Assembly: GCA_963790095.1 (NCBI GenBank)
Contig: CAWBNO010000010.1
Coordinates: 37,776 to 101,775 of the forward strand
Reading direction: 5' to 3'
DNA: 64,000 bases
From: JAAXQD01 sp963790095
GTDB taxonomy: Bacteria > Desulfobacterota > Desulfobacteria > Desulfobacterales > UBA11574
Below, piece after piece: positions 8,920-17,834 of this stretch (position 1 is its first letter; the number at the start of each line of letters is the position of its first letter). The notes beneath the pieces are model-generated. The model saw only the letters and a list, made by a program, of their open reading frames with translations, searched no databases and was not told where the DNA came from. The translations under genes were made by a program, and so were the position numbers.

Positions 8920-8948
8920 CCCTTTATATAAAATAAGGGAGGAATAAA

Positions 8949-9545
8949 ATGCATAAAAGATCATTTATACTTACATGTTTGAGTGTTGTCGTCATCGCTG
9001 CCATGCTGTCGGGTTGCGCAGGAATGATGGTAACGCCCACACAGCAGAATTTTAAGGCGCCGGTGGTTACCCTCGACTCGATGGAAGTCGCCCATGCTTT
9101 TGGATACTGGTATTTTTCAAATAAAGTCGAACCCACCAAGGGAAAACCGGATAATGTTGGCGCACCGCTTGACCTTGCGTTTATCTTTAACATTGAAAAT
9201 CCCAATGAATATGCTGTAAAAATGGAGAATTTAAAGTTCACCGTAGCCTTTGAAGAGTTCGATCTCAATACGGTGGCTTCCACCGATACCATGTGGATCC
9301 CGGCGGGCAAGACCAACCAAATCCGGGTGCATGCTCACTTTGATGTGAGACAGTCGTTGCTGAGCCTTCTGGTCACCGGCGGCTTTCAGTTGAAAGCCAA
9401 AGGAACCAATGCTTGGGATCAACTTGAAAAATGGTGGACCGGAATTCCGGAATATACTGTTCCGGTTTATGTAAAAGCCGGTTCTGCGCTTTTCAAAGCA
9501 GACGACCTGACCCAGGTGGTCACTTTCAAAGCCACATTCCCTTAA
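8949..9545 (+). CDS. LEA14-like lipoprotein
   Basis: A 198-residue exported lipoprotein. The signal segment ends in lipobox LSGC, so the lipid-modified Cys is near residue 23. The mature part contains a LEA type 2/water-stress-like beta domain, with LDLAFIFNIENPNEYAVKM and later VHAHFDV. It sits between the livF and acyl-CoA ligase genes with a terminator-like hairpin after it, so it probably belongs to the transporter transcript. A role in the envelope is inferred from the lipobox; the exact function is unknown. Confidence 0.82.
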   Translation: MHKRSFILTCLSVVVIAAMLSGCAGMMVTPTQQNFKAPVVTLDSMEVAHAFGYWYFSNKVEPTKGKPDNVGAPLDLAFIFNIENPNEYAVKMENLKFTVAFEEFDLNTVASTDTMWIPAGKTNQIRVHAHFDVRQSLLSLLVTGGFQLKAKGTNAWDQLEKWWTGIPEYTVPVYVKAGSALFKADDLTQVVTFKATFP

Positions 9546-9554
9546 TCATGAAGA

Positions 9555-9599
9555 GGTTACGCACGCCAGTCACATACCGACTGTCGTGCGTACCCTGTT
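9555..9599 (+). terminator. Hairpin after the lipoprotein gene
   Basis: ACGCACG and CAGTC (within 9555-9571) pair with GACTG and CGTGCGT (within 9579-9594), with one internal mismatch. CTGTTTCGTTT follows. It lies between 9545 and the ligase start at 9632 and may be a weak intrinsic terminator or processing hairpin. Confidence 0.55.
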
Positions 9600-9631
9600 T
9601 CGTTTAACAGCGAAAATTTCCGAGGTCTTTG

Positions 9632-11155
9632 ATGGGACTATACGATTTTACGTTTTATGATCTTATCGATAGAAACGCCTTATGTTTTGGTGACAGCGCT
9701 GCATGGTTCGACGTAGACGACCGTCGGACCATGACATTCGTTAAGTATAAAGAGATGGTCGATCGCCTGGCCTGCGGCCTGCAAAGATCCAATATTAAAA
9801 AAGGCGATCGTATCGGGGTTCTGGGGAAAAACAGTCGTGAGTACTTTCTTCTTTATGGGGCCGCGGCTGCGTTGGGGGCCATTGTTTTGCCCATTAACTG
9901 GCGACTCTCGGCCGATGAAATCCATTTTAACCTGAACGATTGTGCGCCCGAAGCGCTGTTTGTCGATGCTGAGTTCCAGGCACTGACCCAAGGGTTGAAA
10001 GACCGTCTTCCTACGATAAAAAAATACTATAATCTCCAACCCAAAAGCGGAGACTTTATCGCGTTTGATTCTTTAATGAACAATCCGGGGGACTTTGAAA
10101 CGGTGGATGTTTCCGGCGATGACGGTCTGGTTCTGATTCATACCGCCGCTGTGGCGGGAAATCCCAGGGGTGCCTTGCTGAGCCATGGCAATCTCATGTG
10201 CGCCGGTCTCCATTTGAACCATTGCTTTCATCTGACCCCCGAAGACGTTCATTTAAATCTTCTGCCCATGTTCCATGTGGGCGGTCTTTTTATGGCCCTA
10301 AAAAGCTTTCAAGCTGGTGCTCTGAACGTGAATATGAGAAAATTTGATGCTGAAAAGGCGGTTGAACTCATCGAAGATAAAAAGGTTTCCATCTTTTTCG
10401 ATTTTTCGCCCATCCTCGCTTCCATCCTCGATGAGCACGAAAAGACCGGTAAAGATATCAAAAGCCTCAGGGCGGTTATGGGGCTGGATGCCCCGGAGAC
10501 CATCGAGAAATATCAACGCCTCACCGGCGGCACGTTTTATACCATCTACGGACAAACAGAGACCACCGGCTTGGCTACCATGGGGCGGTACAACGACAGG
10601 CCGGGATCGGCCGGGAAAACCATCCCCCTTGGAAATGTGAGGCTTGTGGATGCGTATGATCGTCCGGTTCCAAACGGACAGGTGGGTGAAATCACCATGA
10701 AGGGACCTTTGGTTTTTAGGGGATACTGGAATCTTCCGGAAGATACCGCCTACACGTTCCGAGAAGGGTGGCACCACACCGGAGATTTGGGCCGCTTTGA
10801 TGGGGAGGGCTTTCTCTGGTATTCAGGCCGTAAGGCGGAGAAGGAACTTATAAAGCCGGGGGGAGAAAACGTCTATCCTGCAGAAGTCGAAAAAGTGATT
10901 CTACAGCATCCGGCCGTTGACAAAGCGGTTGTCTTCGGGGTTCCCGATCCCAAATGGAAAGAGGGAATCAAAGCCGTCTGCCGGTTAAAGGGTGATGAAA
11001 GGATAGAACCCCAAGATCTTATACAGTTTGTCGGCGGGCGTATCGCCAGTTATAAAAAGCCCCAATACGTGGAGTTTGTCGCCGATATGCCGACCCTCGA
11101 AGACGGTTCGCCGGACCGGGAAAAAATAAAAACCTTGTATGGCGGCACCTCGTAA
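9632..11155 (+). CDS. AMP-binding acyl-CoA ligase, class I, with a degenerate P-loop
   Basis: A 507-residue ANL ligase. The adenylate motif IYGQTETTGLATMG, the hinge region (HHTGDLGRFD) and the C-terminal KELIKPGGENVYPAEVE with the later KKPQYV are well preserved. The usual P-loop [YF]TSGTTGxPKG is replaced near residue 169 by HTAAVAGNPRG, lacking the Ser-Gly-Thr-Thr core and the Lys. ATG 9632 follows GAGG (9622-9625). It closes the first transporter cluster and would activate the imported acid, unless the P-loop change reduces activity. Confidence 0.9.
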   Translation: MGLYDFTFYDLIDRNALCFGDSAAWFDVDDRRTMTFVKYKEMVDRLACGLQRSNIKKGDRIGVLGKNSREYFLLYGAAAALGAIVLPINWRLSADEIHFNLNDCAPEALFVDAEFQALTQGLKDRLPTIKKYYNLQPKSGDFIAFDSLMNNPGDFETVDVSGDDGLVLIHTAAVAGNPRGALLSHGNLMCAGLHLNHCFHLTPEDVHLNLLPMFHVGGLFMALKSFQAGALNVNMRKFDAEKAVELIEDKKVSIFFDFSPILASILDEHEKTGKDIKSLRAVMGLDAPETIEKYQRLTGGTFYTIYGQTETTGLATMGRYNDRPGSAGKTIPLGNVRLVDAYDRPVPNGQVGEITMKGPLVFRGYWNLPEDTAYTFREGWHHTGDLGRFDGEGFLWYSGRKAEKELIKPGGENVYPAEVEKVILQHPAVDKAVVFGVPDPKWKEGIKAVCRLKGDERIEPQDLIQFVGGRIASYKKPQYVEFVADMPTLEDGSPDREKIKTLYGGTS

Positions 11156-11164
11156 ATTTAGAAA

Positions 11165-11340
11165 TTATGGTTTTGTATGAAGTTCAATTCCTTTTGATCG
11201 AGCTTCAATTTTCGTCGAGAATCTTCTAAAAATGTCCACTTGCTCCCTGAACCAAACCTCATGTTCGGACAACACCCGAGACTTCACATAAATTTTGCCG
11301 TCTATCCTTGTTGGGTATCGGGCAGTTAGGACATTTCCGG
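11165..11340 (-). pseudogene. Possible C-terminal gene remnant
   Basis: The minus strand encodes protein-like text (ARYPTRIDGKIYVKSRVL, then a polar helix ending IELHTKP and a stop at 11165). No plausible start lies upstream, because the divergent microprotein gene begins at 11361. I do not recognise a family. It could be a chance frame. Confidence 0.25.
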
Positions 11341-11360
11341 GTGAAAAGGATTCAACCCCA

Positions 11361-11540
11361 ATGAATAAAAAATGTTTAGATGAGAACCCGACCCCCAAAG
11401 AACCGGTTGAAGGGATCGTAACCGCCCGCAAATGTGATGCCTGCGGGCATCATGAAATAGGGATTACTGCCCAGAATGGAACGTACATTCCCCTTAAGCC
11501 GGGGATGAAGATCCGGATAACGGAGGGAACCCGTGATTAG
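11361..11540 (+). CDS. CxxC microprotein
   Basis: A 59-residue protein from ATG 11361, preceded by AAAAGGA at about 11344-11350. It has one CDAC motif (KCDACGHHEIGI), a predicted single metal-binding knuckle, then a beta-rich tail (YIPLKPGMKIRI). It overlaps the start of the next gene by 8 bp, indicating translational coupling with the molybdenum-carrier-like protein. Function unknown. Confidence 0.7.
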   Translation: MNKKCLDENPTPKEPVEGIVTARKCDACGHHEIGITAQNGTYIPLKPGMKIRITEGTRD

Positions 11541-12357
11541 AAAAATCATTTCAGGGGGTCACATCGGTGCAGACCAGGCGGCTTTGGATGTTGCCATAAA
11601 ATTGGGAGTCCCCCATGGCGGGTGGATTCAGAAAGGCCGTAAAACCCAAAGCGGGATACTACCTGGAAAATATCGACTGAAAGAATTGCCCACCGCCGGC
11701 TATAAACAACGGATTGAACAGAATGTTATCGATTCTGACGGAACGGTGATTATCTCCCATGGAGAACCGACCGGCGGCGCTGAATACAGCCGGAAAATGA
11801 CCGATAAACATCACCGTCCGTGCCTGCACGTGGATTTAAAAAAAACCTCGACATTTGTCATCGCGTCCAAGATAAACTCGTGGGTTTTGGAAAACAATAT
11901 CGAAGTTTTGAACGTAACGGGTTCACGGGTCAGTGAAGATTCCACCATCTACAAAGACACCCTGGACATTGTCGAAGGTGCAATATTGCTGGGACTGGTC
12001 CAGTCAAAGCCCGGCGATCGTGTGGGTGATGACGATGCATCGGAATATTTAGACAAAGACCGTATCCCTCCCGGAACCGTTGATGAAGCCGTCGTAAAAT
12101 TAATATCAGAAATGCCCTTGCACGATCGGGTGGAAATGGCAAATTTTAAAAAGGACAAATTGGCCCAACTCGATGTGTCTTTGGGTCGATATATCAAAGA
12201 CCAGTTCTTGCGAAACGGCGTCAATATACGATTGCTCGAATCTTGTATGACGGTTTCGGGAAGCCACACCCTCGATGAAATGGATGCGACCCGGGTGATC
12301 ATAGAAAAACTCTGGGAGAAATTAAAAGAAACTCACCGGTTGAGAATTTTAAAGTGA
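11533..12357 (+). CDS. Putative molybdenum carrier protein fused to a DUF6794-like domain
   Basis: A 274-residue cytoplasmic protein starting at GTG 11533 behind GGAGGG (11522-11527). Residues 1 to about 155 match the putative molybdenum carrier family (Rossmann-like; SGGHIGADQAALDVAIKLG, PHGGWIQKGRK, GGAEYSR, VLNVTGSR). The remaining 120 residues (PPGTVDEAVVKLISEMPLHD to LKETHRLRILK) resemble the stand-alone domain I know as DUF6794. The family name rests on structural resemblance, and metal binding is unproven. The downstream GTG start at 12354 overlaps this stop codon. Confidence 0.8.
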   Translation: MIRKIISGGHIGADQAALDVAIKLGVPHGGWIQKGRKTQSGILPGKYRLKELPTAGYKQRIEQNVIDSDGTVIISHGEPTGGAEYSRKMTDKHHRPCLHVDLKKTSTFVIASKINSWVLENNIEVLNVTGSRVSEDSTIYKDTLDIVEGAILLGLVQSKPGDRVGDDDASEYLDKDRIPPGTVDEAVVKLISEMPLHDRVEMANFKKDKLAQLDVSLGRYIKDQFLRNGVNIRLLESCMTVSGSHTLDEMDATRVIIEKLWEKLKETHRLRILK

Positions 12358-12680
12358 AGGCACCATCCTCCCTGAAACCGAAACAACCCCCGCTACTGTC
12401 AAAGTCGCGGTTTTTGGCAGGATTGCAGTGCCCCCTTCGATTGTGGCACGCCTGCTTCAACCGTGACCTTGCCGCTGAAATATCGCCGGCCCAGCAGGCC
12501 ATCTTCGATGTCGGACATACCGTTGGGGAACTTGCCACCCGATGCTATCCCGGGGGTGTTTTTATTGAGGAAGACCATCTGCACCATGAAAAAGCGCTTC
12601 AGTCCACCATAACGGCCATGGTAAAAATTAGGAACACCCTCATTGAAAGGAGCCCCAATGATCCGGGTTACATTCGTTAA
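12354..12680 (+). pseudogene. N-terminal fragment of a DUF2779 (PD-(D/E)XK-like) protein
   Basis: The 108 residues contain LLSKSRFLAGLQCPLRLW and AIFDVGHTVGELATRCYPGG, the typical opening of DUF2779 proteins, whose full length is about 500 residues. The frame stops after only 108 residues and its end overlaps the start of the DUF362 gene, so most of the gene has been lost. GTG 12354 overlaps the upstream stop codon. Confidence 0.7.
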
Positions 12681-13551
12681 AACCGAAGATCGCAAAAAAG
12701 GCGTGAGAGAGAGTCTGACAAATTTGGTCGTTAATCCTGCCAAGGGCAAAAATGTGCTGATCAAACCGAACTTCAACACAGCCGATCCCGTGCCCGGTTC
12801 GACTCACAACGACACATTGACGGCACTTATCGATGAAATCTGGGCCATGGGCGCAACATCCATCAGCCTCGGCGAAAGAAGTTATCCGCCCACTCGAGAA
12901 GTGATGGATAAAAAGGGCGTTGTTCCCCTCTTAAAACAGCGGGGTGTTCAAATTATCGATTTTGATGATCTAAAAGAGAGAGACTGGATCGAGTTCAGGC
13001 CGAAGAACAGTCACTGGCCAAACGGGTTTCGGGTGGCCAGGCCCATTCTTGAAGCAGAATGCCTGGTCTCCACATGCTGCTTAAAAACACATCAATTCGG
13101 CGGAGTTTTTACCATGTCCCTCAAACTTCACGTAGGGGTCGTTCCCACTTTCCGACAGGGTTACCGATATATGGAAGACTTGCACCGGTCGCCGAACCAG
13201 CAGAAAATGATCGCAGAAATCAACCAGACTTTCTCTCCGGACCTTGTGGTCTTGGACGGCATCGATGCTTTTGTAGACGGAGGGCCGATGAGCGGAAAAA
13301 GGAAAAGAGGAAATGTTTTTCTGAGTTCCCGGGACCGGGTTGCCGTGGATGCAGTGGGGGTCGCAGTTCTCAAGATTTTGGGAAGCAATCCGGATATCAT
13401 GAATCCAAAGATTTTCCAGCAGGAACAAATTGCCAGGGCCGTCGAATTGGGACTCGGTGCCGCCTCGCCTTCAGACATAGAAATGTTTCCGGTGGACCAA
13501 GAAAGTCAGGAATATTGTGATCGGGTGTCAGGTGTGTTAATGAAGGGGTAA
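12658..13551 (+). CDS. DUF362 domain-containing protein
   Basis: A 297-residue protein starting at ATG 12658, five bases after AAAGGAG (12646-12652). DUF362 features: VLIKPNFNTADPVPGSTHND, CLVSTCCLKTHQFGGVFTMS, and a C-terminal DGIDAFVDGGPMSGKRK. The ferredoxin-type [4Fe-4S] module found in longer DUF362 proteins is absent. The family is common in anaerobes and its biochemical role is unsettled. Confidence 0.87.
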   Translation: MIRVTFVKTEDRKKGVRESLTNLVVNPAKGKNVLIKPNFNTADPVPGSTHNDTLTALIDEIWAMGATSISLGERSYPPTREVMDKKGVVPLLKQRGVQIIDFDDLKERDWIEFRPKNSHWPNGFRVARPILEAECLVSTCCLKTHQFGGVFTMSLKLHVGVVPTFRQGYRYMEDLHRSPNQQKMIAEINQTFSPDLVVLDGIDAFVDGGPMSGKRKRGNVFLSSRDRVAVDAVGVAVLKILGSNPDIMNPKIFQQEQIARAVELGLGAASPSDIEMFPVDQESQEYCDRVSGVLMKG

Positions 13552-13678
13552 TACCCCCCAGGGGATCGAACCTGTTAGGATCGGGCGCATGTTTTGAATT
13601 TTTTTCATTGGCTGGTTTTAGGCCTGACGAGATCATGTCGGCAACGGTCGGTCCAGCGGTTTTTAGGAAGATAGAATC

Positions 13679-14968
13679 ATGGCTTCACATAAACTTCGCA
13701 TAGATATGTTCGATCTGGTGGCCGCCATCTCCAGGATTGTCGATATGATGAGCCCGGCCGTGGGAAGTCATCATATGCAGGTCGCCTATTTGGCGGATCG
13801 ATTGGGTGAAGAATTAAAGTTGTCGGACGATGAAAGGTTCGAGCTTTTAATTGCCGGTGCTTTGCATGATATCGGTGCATTCTCCCTGCAGGATCGACTC
13901 GATTTGCTGGAATTTGAGGATACAAAACCCGGAGAGCATTCTATTGCCGGGAGCCTTATCCTCGGGACGTTCAAACCGTTTTCGCCCATGGCCCGACTGG
14001 TAAAGTTCCATCATGTACCCTGGGAAAATGGACGCGGAGCGACCCAGGGAGATGAATCCGTCCCCATGGGAAGTCATATCATCCACCTGGCGGATCGTGT
14101 GGCGGTCCAAATATCGAGAAAGGCGCCGATCCTGGGCCAAGTTCGGGGGATTTGCGATACAATTTCAGCGCAAAGGGGCGAAATATTCGTTCCTGAACAT
14201 GTCGACGCACTGTTAAAAATAGCAACACGAGAGTATATCTGGCTGGATGCCGTGTCGGAATCCATCGAGGTAATTTTAAGGCGAAATGTTTTGCTTCAAA
14301 AAAGGGAACTTTCCATCGAAGAACTGGTGGATTTTTCCCGGTTGATATGCCGGCTGATCGATTTTAAAAGCGAATTTACAGCGTCACATTCCAATGGGGT
14401 CGCGGCCACAGCAGTTCAACTGGCCAAGTTGACGGGTTTTTCAAGATATGAAAGGAGCCTTATCGAGATCGCCGCTTACCTTCACGATCTCGGGAAGCTT
14501 GCCATTCCGTCTGAAATTATCGAGAAACAGAATGCCCTTACCGAGGAAGAATGGTTCATTATGCGATCCCATGTGTATCATACGTTTCAAGCCCTTGAAC
14601 CCTTTGATATGCTCAAGGCCGTAAGTTCCTGGGGATCCTTACATCAAGAACGGCTCAACGGTACGGGATATCCTTTCGGGCTTATGGCGGACGATCTGCC
14701 CCTGGGCTCCAGAATCATGGCCGTGGCCGATGTCTTTACGGCCTTGACCGAAGATCGACCCTATCGGCGAGGGATGAACCCGGAAAGCACCACAGCGGTT
14801 TTACAAGCCATGGTGGATGCGGACGAATTGGATAAAAACCTGGTGGATTTGGTTTTTAAGCATTATGAAACGATGAACGAATTGCGCGACACGGCCCAAA
14901 AGGAAGCAACCAGCGAATACCATGCGTTTCAGGCCGTTCTCCACCGGCTGTGTAAGAAAAAACCATAA
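13679..14968 (+). CDS. Tandem HD / HD-GYP domain protein
   Basis: A 429-residue soluble protein with two HD-fold phosphohydrolase domains. The first (about 20-200) has ALHDIGAF at residue 61-68 and an HH pair at KFHHVPW. The second (about 225-400) has HDLGK at residue 268, NGTGYP near 326 and DVFTALTEDRPYR, the pattern of HD-GYP c-di-GMP phosphodiesterases. No receiver, GAF or transmembrane input domain is present. The likely activity is cyclic-dinucleotide hydrolysis; the second domain has HQERLNGTGYP where canonical HD-GYP has HHE..DGxGYP. AGGAAG at 13665-13670 precedes the start. Confidence 0.85.
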   Translation: MASHKLRIDMFDLVAAISRIVDMMSPAVGSHHMQVAYLADRLGEELKLSDDERFELLIAGALHDIGAFSLQDRLDLLEFEDTKPGEHSIAGSLILGTFKPFSPMARLVKFHHVPWENGRGATQGDESVPMGSHIIHLADRVAVQISRKAPILGQVRGICDTISAQRGEIFVPEHVDALLKIATREYIWLDAVSESIEVILRRNVLLQKRELSIEELVDFSRLICRLIDFKSEFTASHSNGVAATAVQLAKLTGFSRYERSLIEIAAYLHDLGKLAIPSEIIEKQNALTEEEWFIMRSHVYHTFQALEPFDMLKAVSSWGSLHQERLNGTGYPFGLMADDLPLGSRIMAVADVFTALTEDRPYRRGMNPESTTAVLQAMVDADELDKNLVDLVFKHYETMNELRDTAQKEATSEYHAFQAVLHRLCKKKP

Positions 14969-14985
14969 GTATCAAGGTGAAAACC

Positions 14986-15714
14986 ATGAATCTGTTCAGC
15001 GGCATCGCTTATAATTTCAGGGGGCTCAAACTCGGGGTGAAAACTCCGGGGCTGCTGGTTTTGGGACTGATTCGGCTCGTAATAATCGTGGTGATTACCC
15101 TGGTCACCGCGGCCCTTATTCTCGAGTACCATCAAGAAATTCTGAATTTAATATGGGGCAGACCGGAGAGCCCATGGCTCGCCTGGCTGTGGCGTCTGGT
15201 CTCATGGCTCGTGGCGTTGCTCCTCGTGGGGCTTTCCACAGTGGTTTCCTTTCTTATATCCCAGTTTTTGTTCAGCGTTTTCATCATGGACGCTATGTCC
15301 AGAATCACCGAACAGCGGATAACCGGTGTGGAAAAAGCGTCCCTGCACGTGCCATGGTTCAAGTATTTTTTCTACCTCCTCAAACAGGAAATCCCCCGGG
15401 CTGTTATTCCGGTGATGATTTTGCTGCTCCTCATGATCGTTGGCTGGTTCACACCGTTGTCTCCGGTGCTCACCGTCATTTCGTCTCTTTTGACGGGAAT
15501 ATTCCTGGCCTGGGACAATACAGATCTGGTGCCTGCAAGAAGACTCGAACCCTTTGGCAGCCGGTTTAAATTTTTGCTCAGAAACTTTAACTTTCACCTC
15601 GGTTTTGGGCTGTGGTTTCTGATTCCGGGACTGAATATCCTTTTTCTGTCTTTTGCCCCGGTGGGGGCTACCCTTTTTTATGTGGAGCGCATGGACGGCA
15701 AAATTGAACCCTAG
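14986..15714 (+). CDS. EI24 domain-containing inner membrane protein
   Basis: A 242-residue polytopic membrane protein with the EI24/CysZ-like layout: an amphipathic start (FSGIAYNFRGLKLGVKTP), paired hydrophobic hairpins, an ISQFLFSVFIMDAMSRITE helix, and a re-entrant C-terminal part ending LSFAPVGATLFYVER. I choose ATG 14986, six bases after AAGGTG, rather than GTG 14977, which is part of that ribosome site. CysZ proteins carry sulfate, but sulfate specificity is not shown here. Confidence 0.8.
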   Translation: MNLFSGIAYNFRGLKLGVKTPGLLVLGLIRLVIIVVITLVTAALILEYHQEILNLIWGRPESPWLAWLWRLVSWLVALLLVGLSTVVSFLISQFLFSVFIMDAMSRITEQRITGVEKASLHVPWFKYFFYLLKQEIPRAVIPVMILLLLMIVGWFTPLSPVLTVISSLLTGIFLAWDNTDLVPARRLEPFGSRFKFLLRNFNFHLGFGLWFLIPGLNILFLSFAPVGATLFYVERMDGKIEP

Positions 15715-16282
15715 TGCCACCGATCCGATGGGGTGCGTAAAGGGCCATTGGGCCGGGCCATGTGTTGCACCCAAACCCGCCTTATGGCTGCAGCCCCAAA
15801 TTGAAGGTTTCGAATTCGGTGGGTCCATCCAGAAACGCTGCAAACCCGGCATCATTCAACTTTCCGTCTTTTATTTTTCTTTTGATGAAAACTTTGACTG
15901 CCATAATGACCTCCTTCCGTTACATCGGCAAGCACTTTAAAAAAATAAAGTAATACATGCGAAATTAAAGATAAACCCAATGAATTTATTAGAGATCGAT
16001 AATAGAAATATGGTTTCGTTTTTGATGGTAAATGGTCGAGTATCAAATCTAAAGAAACCTGATCGGCAGTTGAGAAAACGAGTAAGAATATCCGGCGGAG
16101 GGGAGTATCGATGCAACCTGAAACGGGATGAATTAGAGAACCAAAGGCATCTACTTTAGGGTATTAATTGACTTTTACAATATAAAAAAAAATGATCCAG
16201 TCAAATTTTAAATAGATTAAAAATTCTTATTTTTAGGGGAATATGGTATGGTTGCACGGGTCACTTCAACCACTGAAATTCG
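15715..16282. other. Intergenic region before the CNT transporter
   Basis: The only supported coding item in this 568-bp gap is the 40-codon minus-strand ORF at 15782-15904. The AT-rich remainder (about 15930-16280) shows no convincing gene and probably contains the promoter for the downstream transporter. Confidence 0.5.
15782..15904 (-). CDS. Small ORF, possible truncated ABM-domain protein
   Basis: Forty codons from ATG 15904 with a perfect GGAGG (15910-15914) five bases upstream. The start MAVKVFIKRKIKDGKL resembles the N-terminal strand of antibiotic-biosynthesis-monooxygenase (ABM)-type small proteins. After about 18 residues the resemblance stops and the frame closes. It may be a short peptide or, more likely, the remnant of a truncated gene. 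Confidence 0.4.
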   Translation of the reverse strand: MAVKVFIKRKIKDGKLNDAGFAAFLDGPTEFETFNLGLQP

Positions 16283-16303
16283 ATGGCAATAGAGGTCCAA
16301 TCC

Positions 16304-17545
16304 ATGATCATCCAAAGTGCGGCCGGGCTTTTGGTTTTTTCAGGTATTGCCTGGTTGATCAGCGAAAACCGTACAAAGGTCAACGTTAAACGGGCAATTG
16401 CCGGGATTGTCATCCAACTGACCATTGGATTCATCTTACTGAAATCACCGGTTTTCAGAAGTTTTTTTATATCGTTAAATCACCTTGTTCTGTCACTTGA
16501 AGAATCGACGAAAGCCGGAACGTCCATGGTATTCGGGTATCTTGGCGGCGGCAGTTTGCCCTTTGCTGAAAAAATTCCGGGTTCCGGGTTTATTTTAGCC
16601 TTCCAGGCCCTCCCCCTGATTCTTGTAATAAGTGCCCTTTCATCACTTTTGTTTTACTGGAAAATCTTGCCTCTGGTGGTGAGGGCCTTTTCTTGGGGAT
16701 TGCGGAAAACCATGGGGTTGGGAGGGGCAGAAGGGCTCGGTGTTTCCGCCAACATATTTGTGGGGATGGTGGAATCCCCGCTGTTTATACGTCCGTATTT
16801 GAAGTCCATGACCCGGAGCGAAATATTTACCCTGATGACCACCGGGATGGCCACCATCGCCGGCACTGTCATGGTTCTGTATGCCAGTATTTTGAGCAAG
16901 ACCATTCCCGACATCATGGGACACATTCTGACCGCTTCCATTATCAGCATCCCTGCCGCCATAACGATTTCAAAAATCATGATGCCTGAAACCGGTGAAC
17001 TTACCTCCGGAGAATTAACACCTGCCGAACCGGCTTTAAGTGCCATGGATGCCGTTACCAAAGGAACCATCCAAGGGGTTCAGCTTTTAATCAATATCAT
17101 TGCCATGCTCATCGTCCTCGTGGCCCTGGTTCATTTTTTAAATTTAATCCTCGGTCTTTTTCCTGATTTCAACGGCCGCCCGGTGACGCTACAGCGGGTT
17201 CTGGGGCTGGTCATGGCGCCGGTGGTCTGGCTCATGGGTATTCCCTGGGCAGAGGCGCCCATTGCCGGCGGGCTGATGGGAACCAAGACCATTCTGAACG
17301 AGTTTTTGGCCTATCTGGACATGAGCCGGTTGGCACCGGGAGCGCTGAGCCGTAAAAGCATGGTGATCATGACCTATGCCATGTGCGGATTTGCCAACCC
17401 TGGCAGTCTCGGGATCATGATCGGGGGAATGGGTACCATGGCGCCGGAAAAACAGGATGAGATCGTTTCCTTGGGATTCCGCTCGATTATTGCCGGAACC
17501 CTATCCACGTGTATGACCGGCGCAGTGGTCGGTATTATTGGATGA
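16304..17545 (+). CDS. CNT-family nucleoside transporter (NupC-like)
   Basis: A 413-residue multi-spanning membrane protein of the concentrative nucleoside transporter family. Features: an N-terminal QSAAGLLVFSGIAWLISENR, the gate region SANIFVGMVESPLFIRPYL with the pore Glu, TTGMATIAGTVM, and the C-terminal GTKTILNEFLAY and MCGFANPGSLGIMIGG that bind nucleoside. These proteins couple nucleoside uptake to H+ or Na+. ATG 16304 has GAGG nine bases upstream; ATG 16283, in the same frame, has no clear ribosome site. Confidence 0.9.
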   Translation: MIIQSAAGLLVFSGIAWLISENRTKVNVKRAIAGIVIQLTIGFILLKSPVFRSFFISLNHLVLSLEESTKAGTSMVFGYLGGGSLPFAEKIPGSGFILAFQALPLILVISALSSLLFYWKILPLVVRAFSWGLRKTMGLGGAEGLGVSANIFVGMVESPLFIRPYLKSMTRSEIFTLMTTGMATIAGTVMVLYASILSKTIPDIMGHILTASIISIPAAITISKIMMPETGELTSGELTPAEPALSAMDAVTKGTIQGVQLLINIIAMLIVLVALVHFLNLILGLFPDFNGRPVTLQRVLGLVMAPVVWLMGIPWAEAPIAGGLMGTKTILNEFLAYLDMSRLAPGALSRKSMVIMTYAMCGFANPGSLGIMIGGMGTMAPEKQDEIVSLGFRSIIAGTLSTCMTGAVVGIIG

Positions 17546-17834
17546 ACCCCACCCCGTGGGATCTGTCATTCAGATCCGGGCCGGCGGCAGAGAGATTGGC
17601 CAAGCCCGGGACCCAGGTTGGTGGCGGCCGCTGTCTGCTTCACTTTCGACGTTTTAAGGTGTCCGCCGGTCGGATAAGTTAACCTAAGTTGAGTGATTTT
17701 TAGTGAAGAGATGTGGTGAGATCTTGATGCAGCAGGGTTTGCGAAAACCACAGGCATACCCATGGATATGTCGAGGATTTTTGCGAATCCTTGATGCGCA
17801 AGAGATCGGTACAGATCGAGCTAAAAATCGCTTA

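Noticed and set aside
15202..15855. A 217-codon minus-strand frame over the EI24 gene
   Set aside because: Low-complexity antisense translation (Gln/His/Asn-rich) of a membrane protein.
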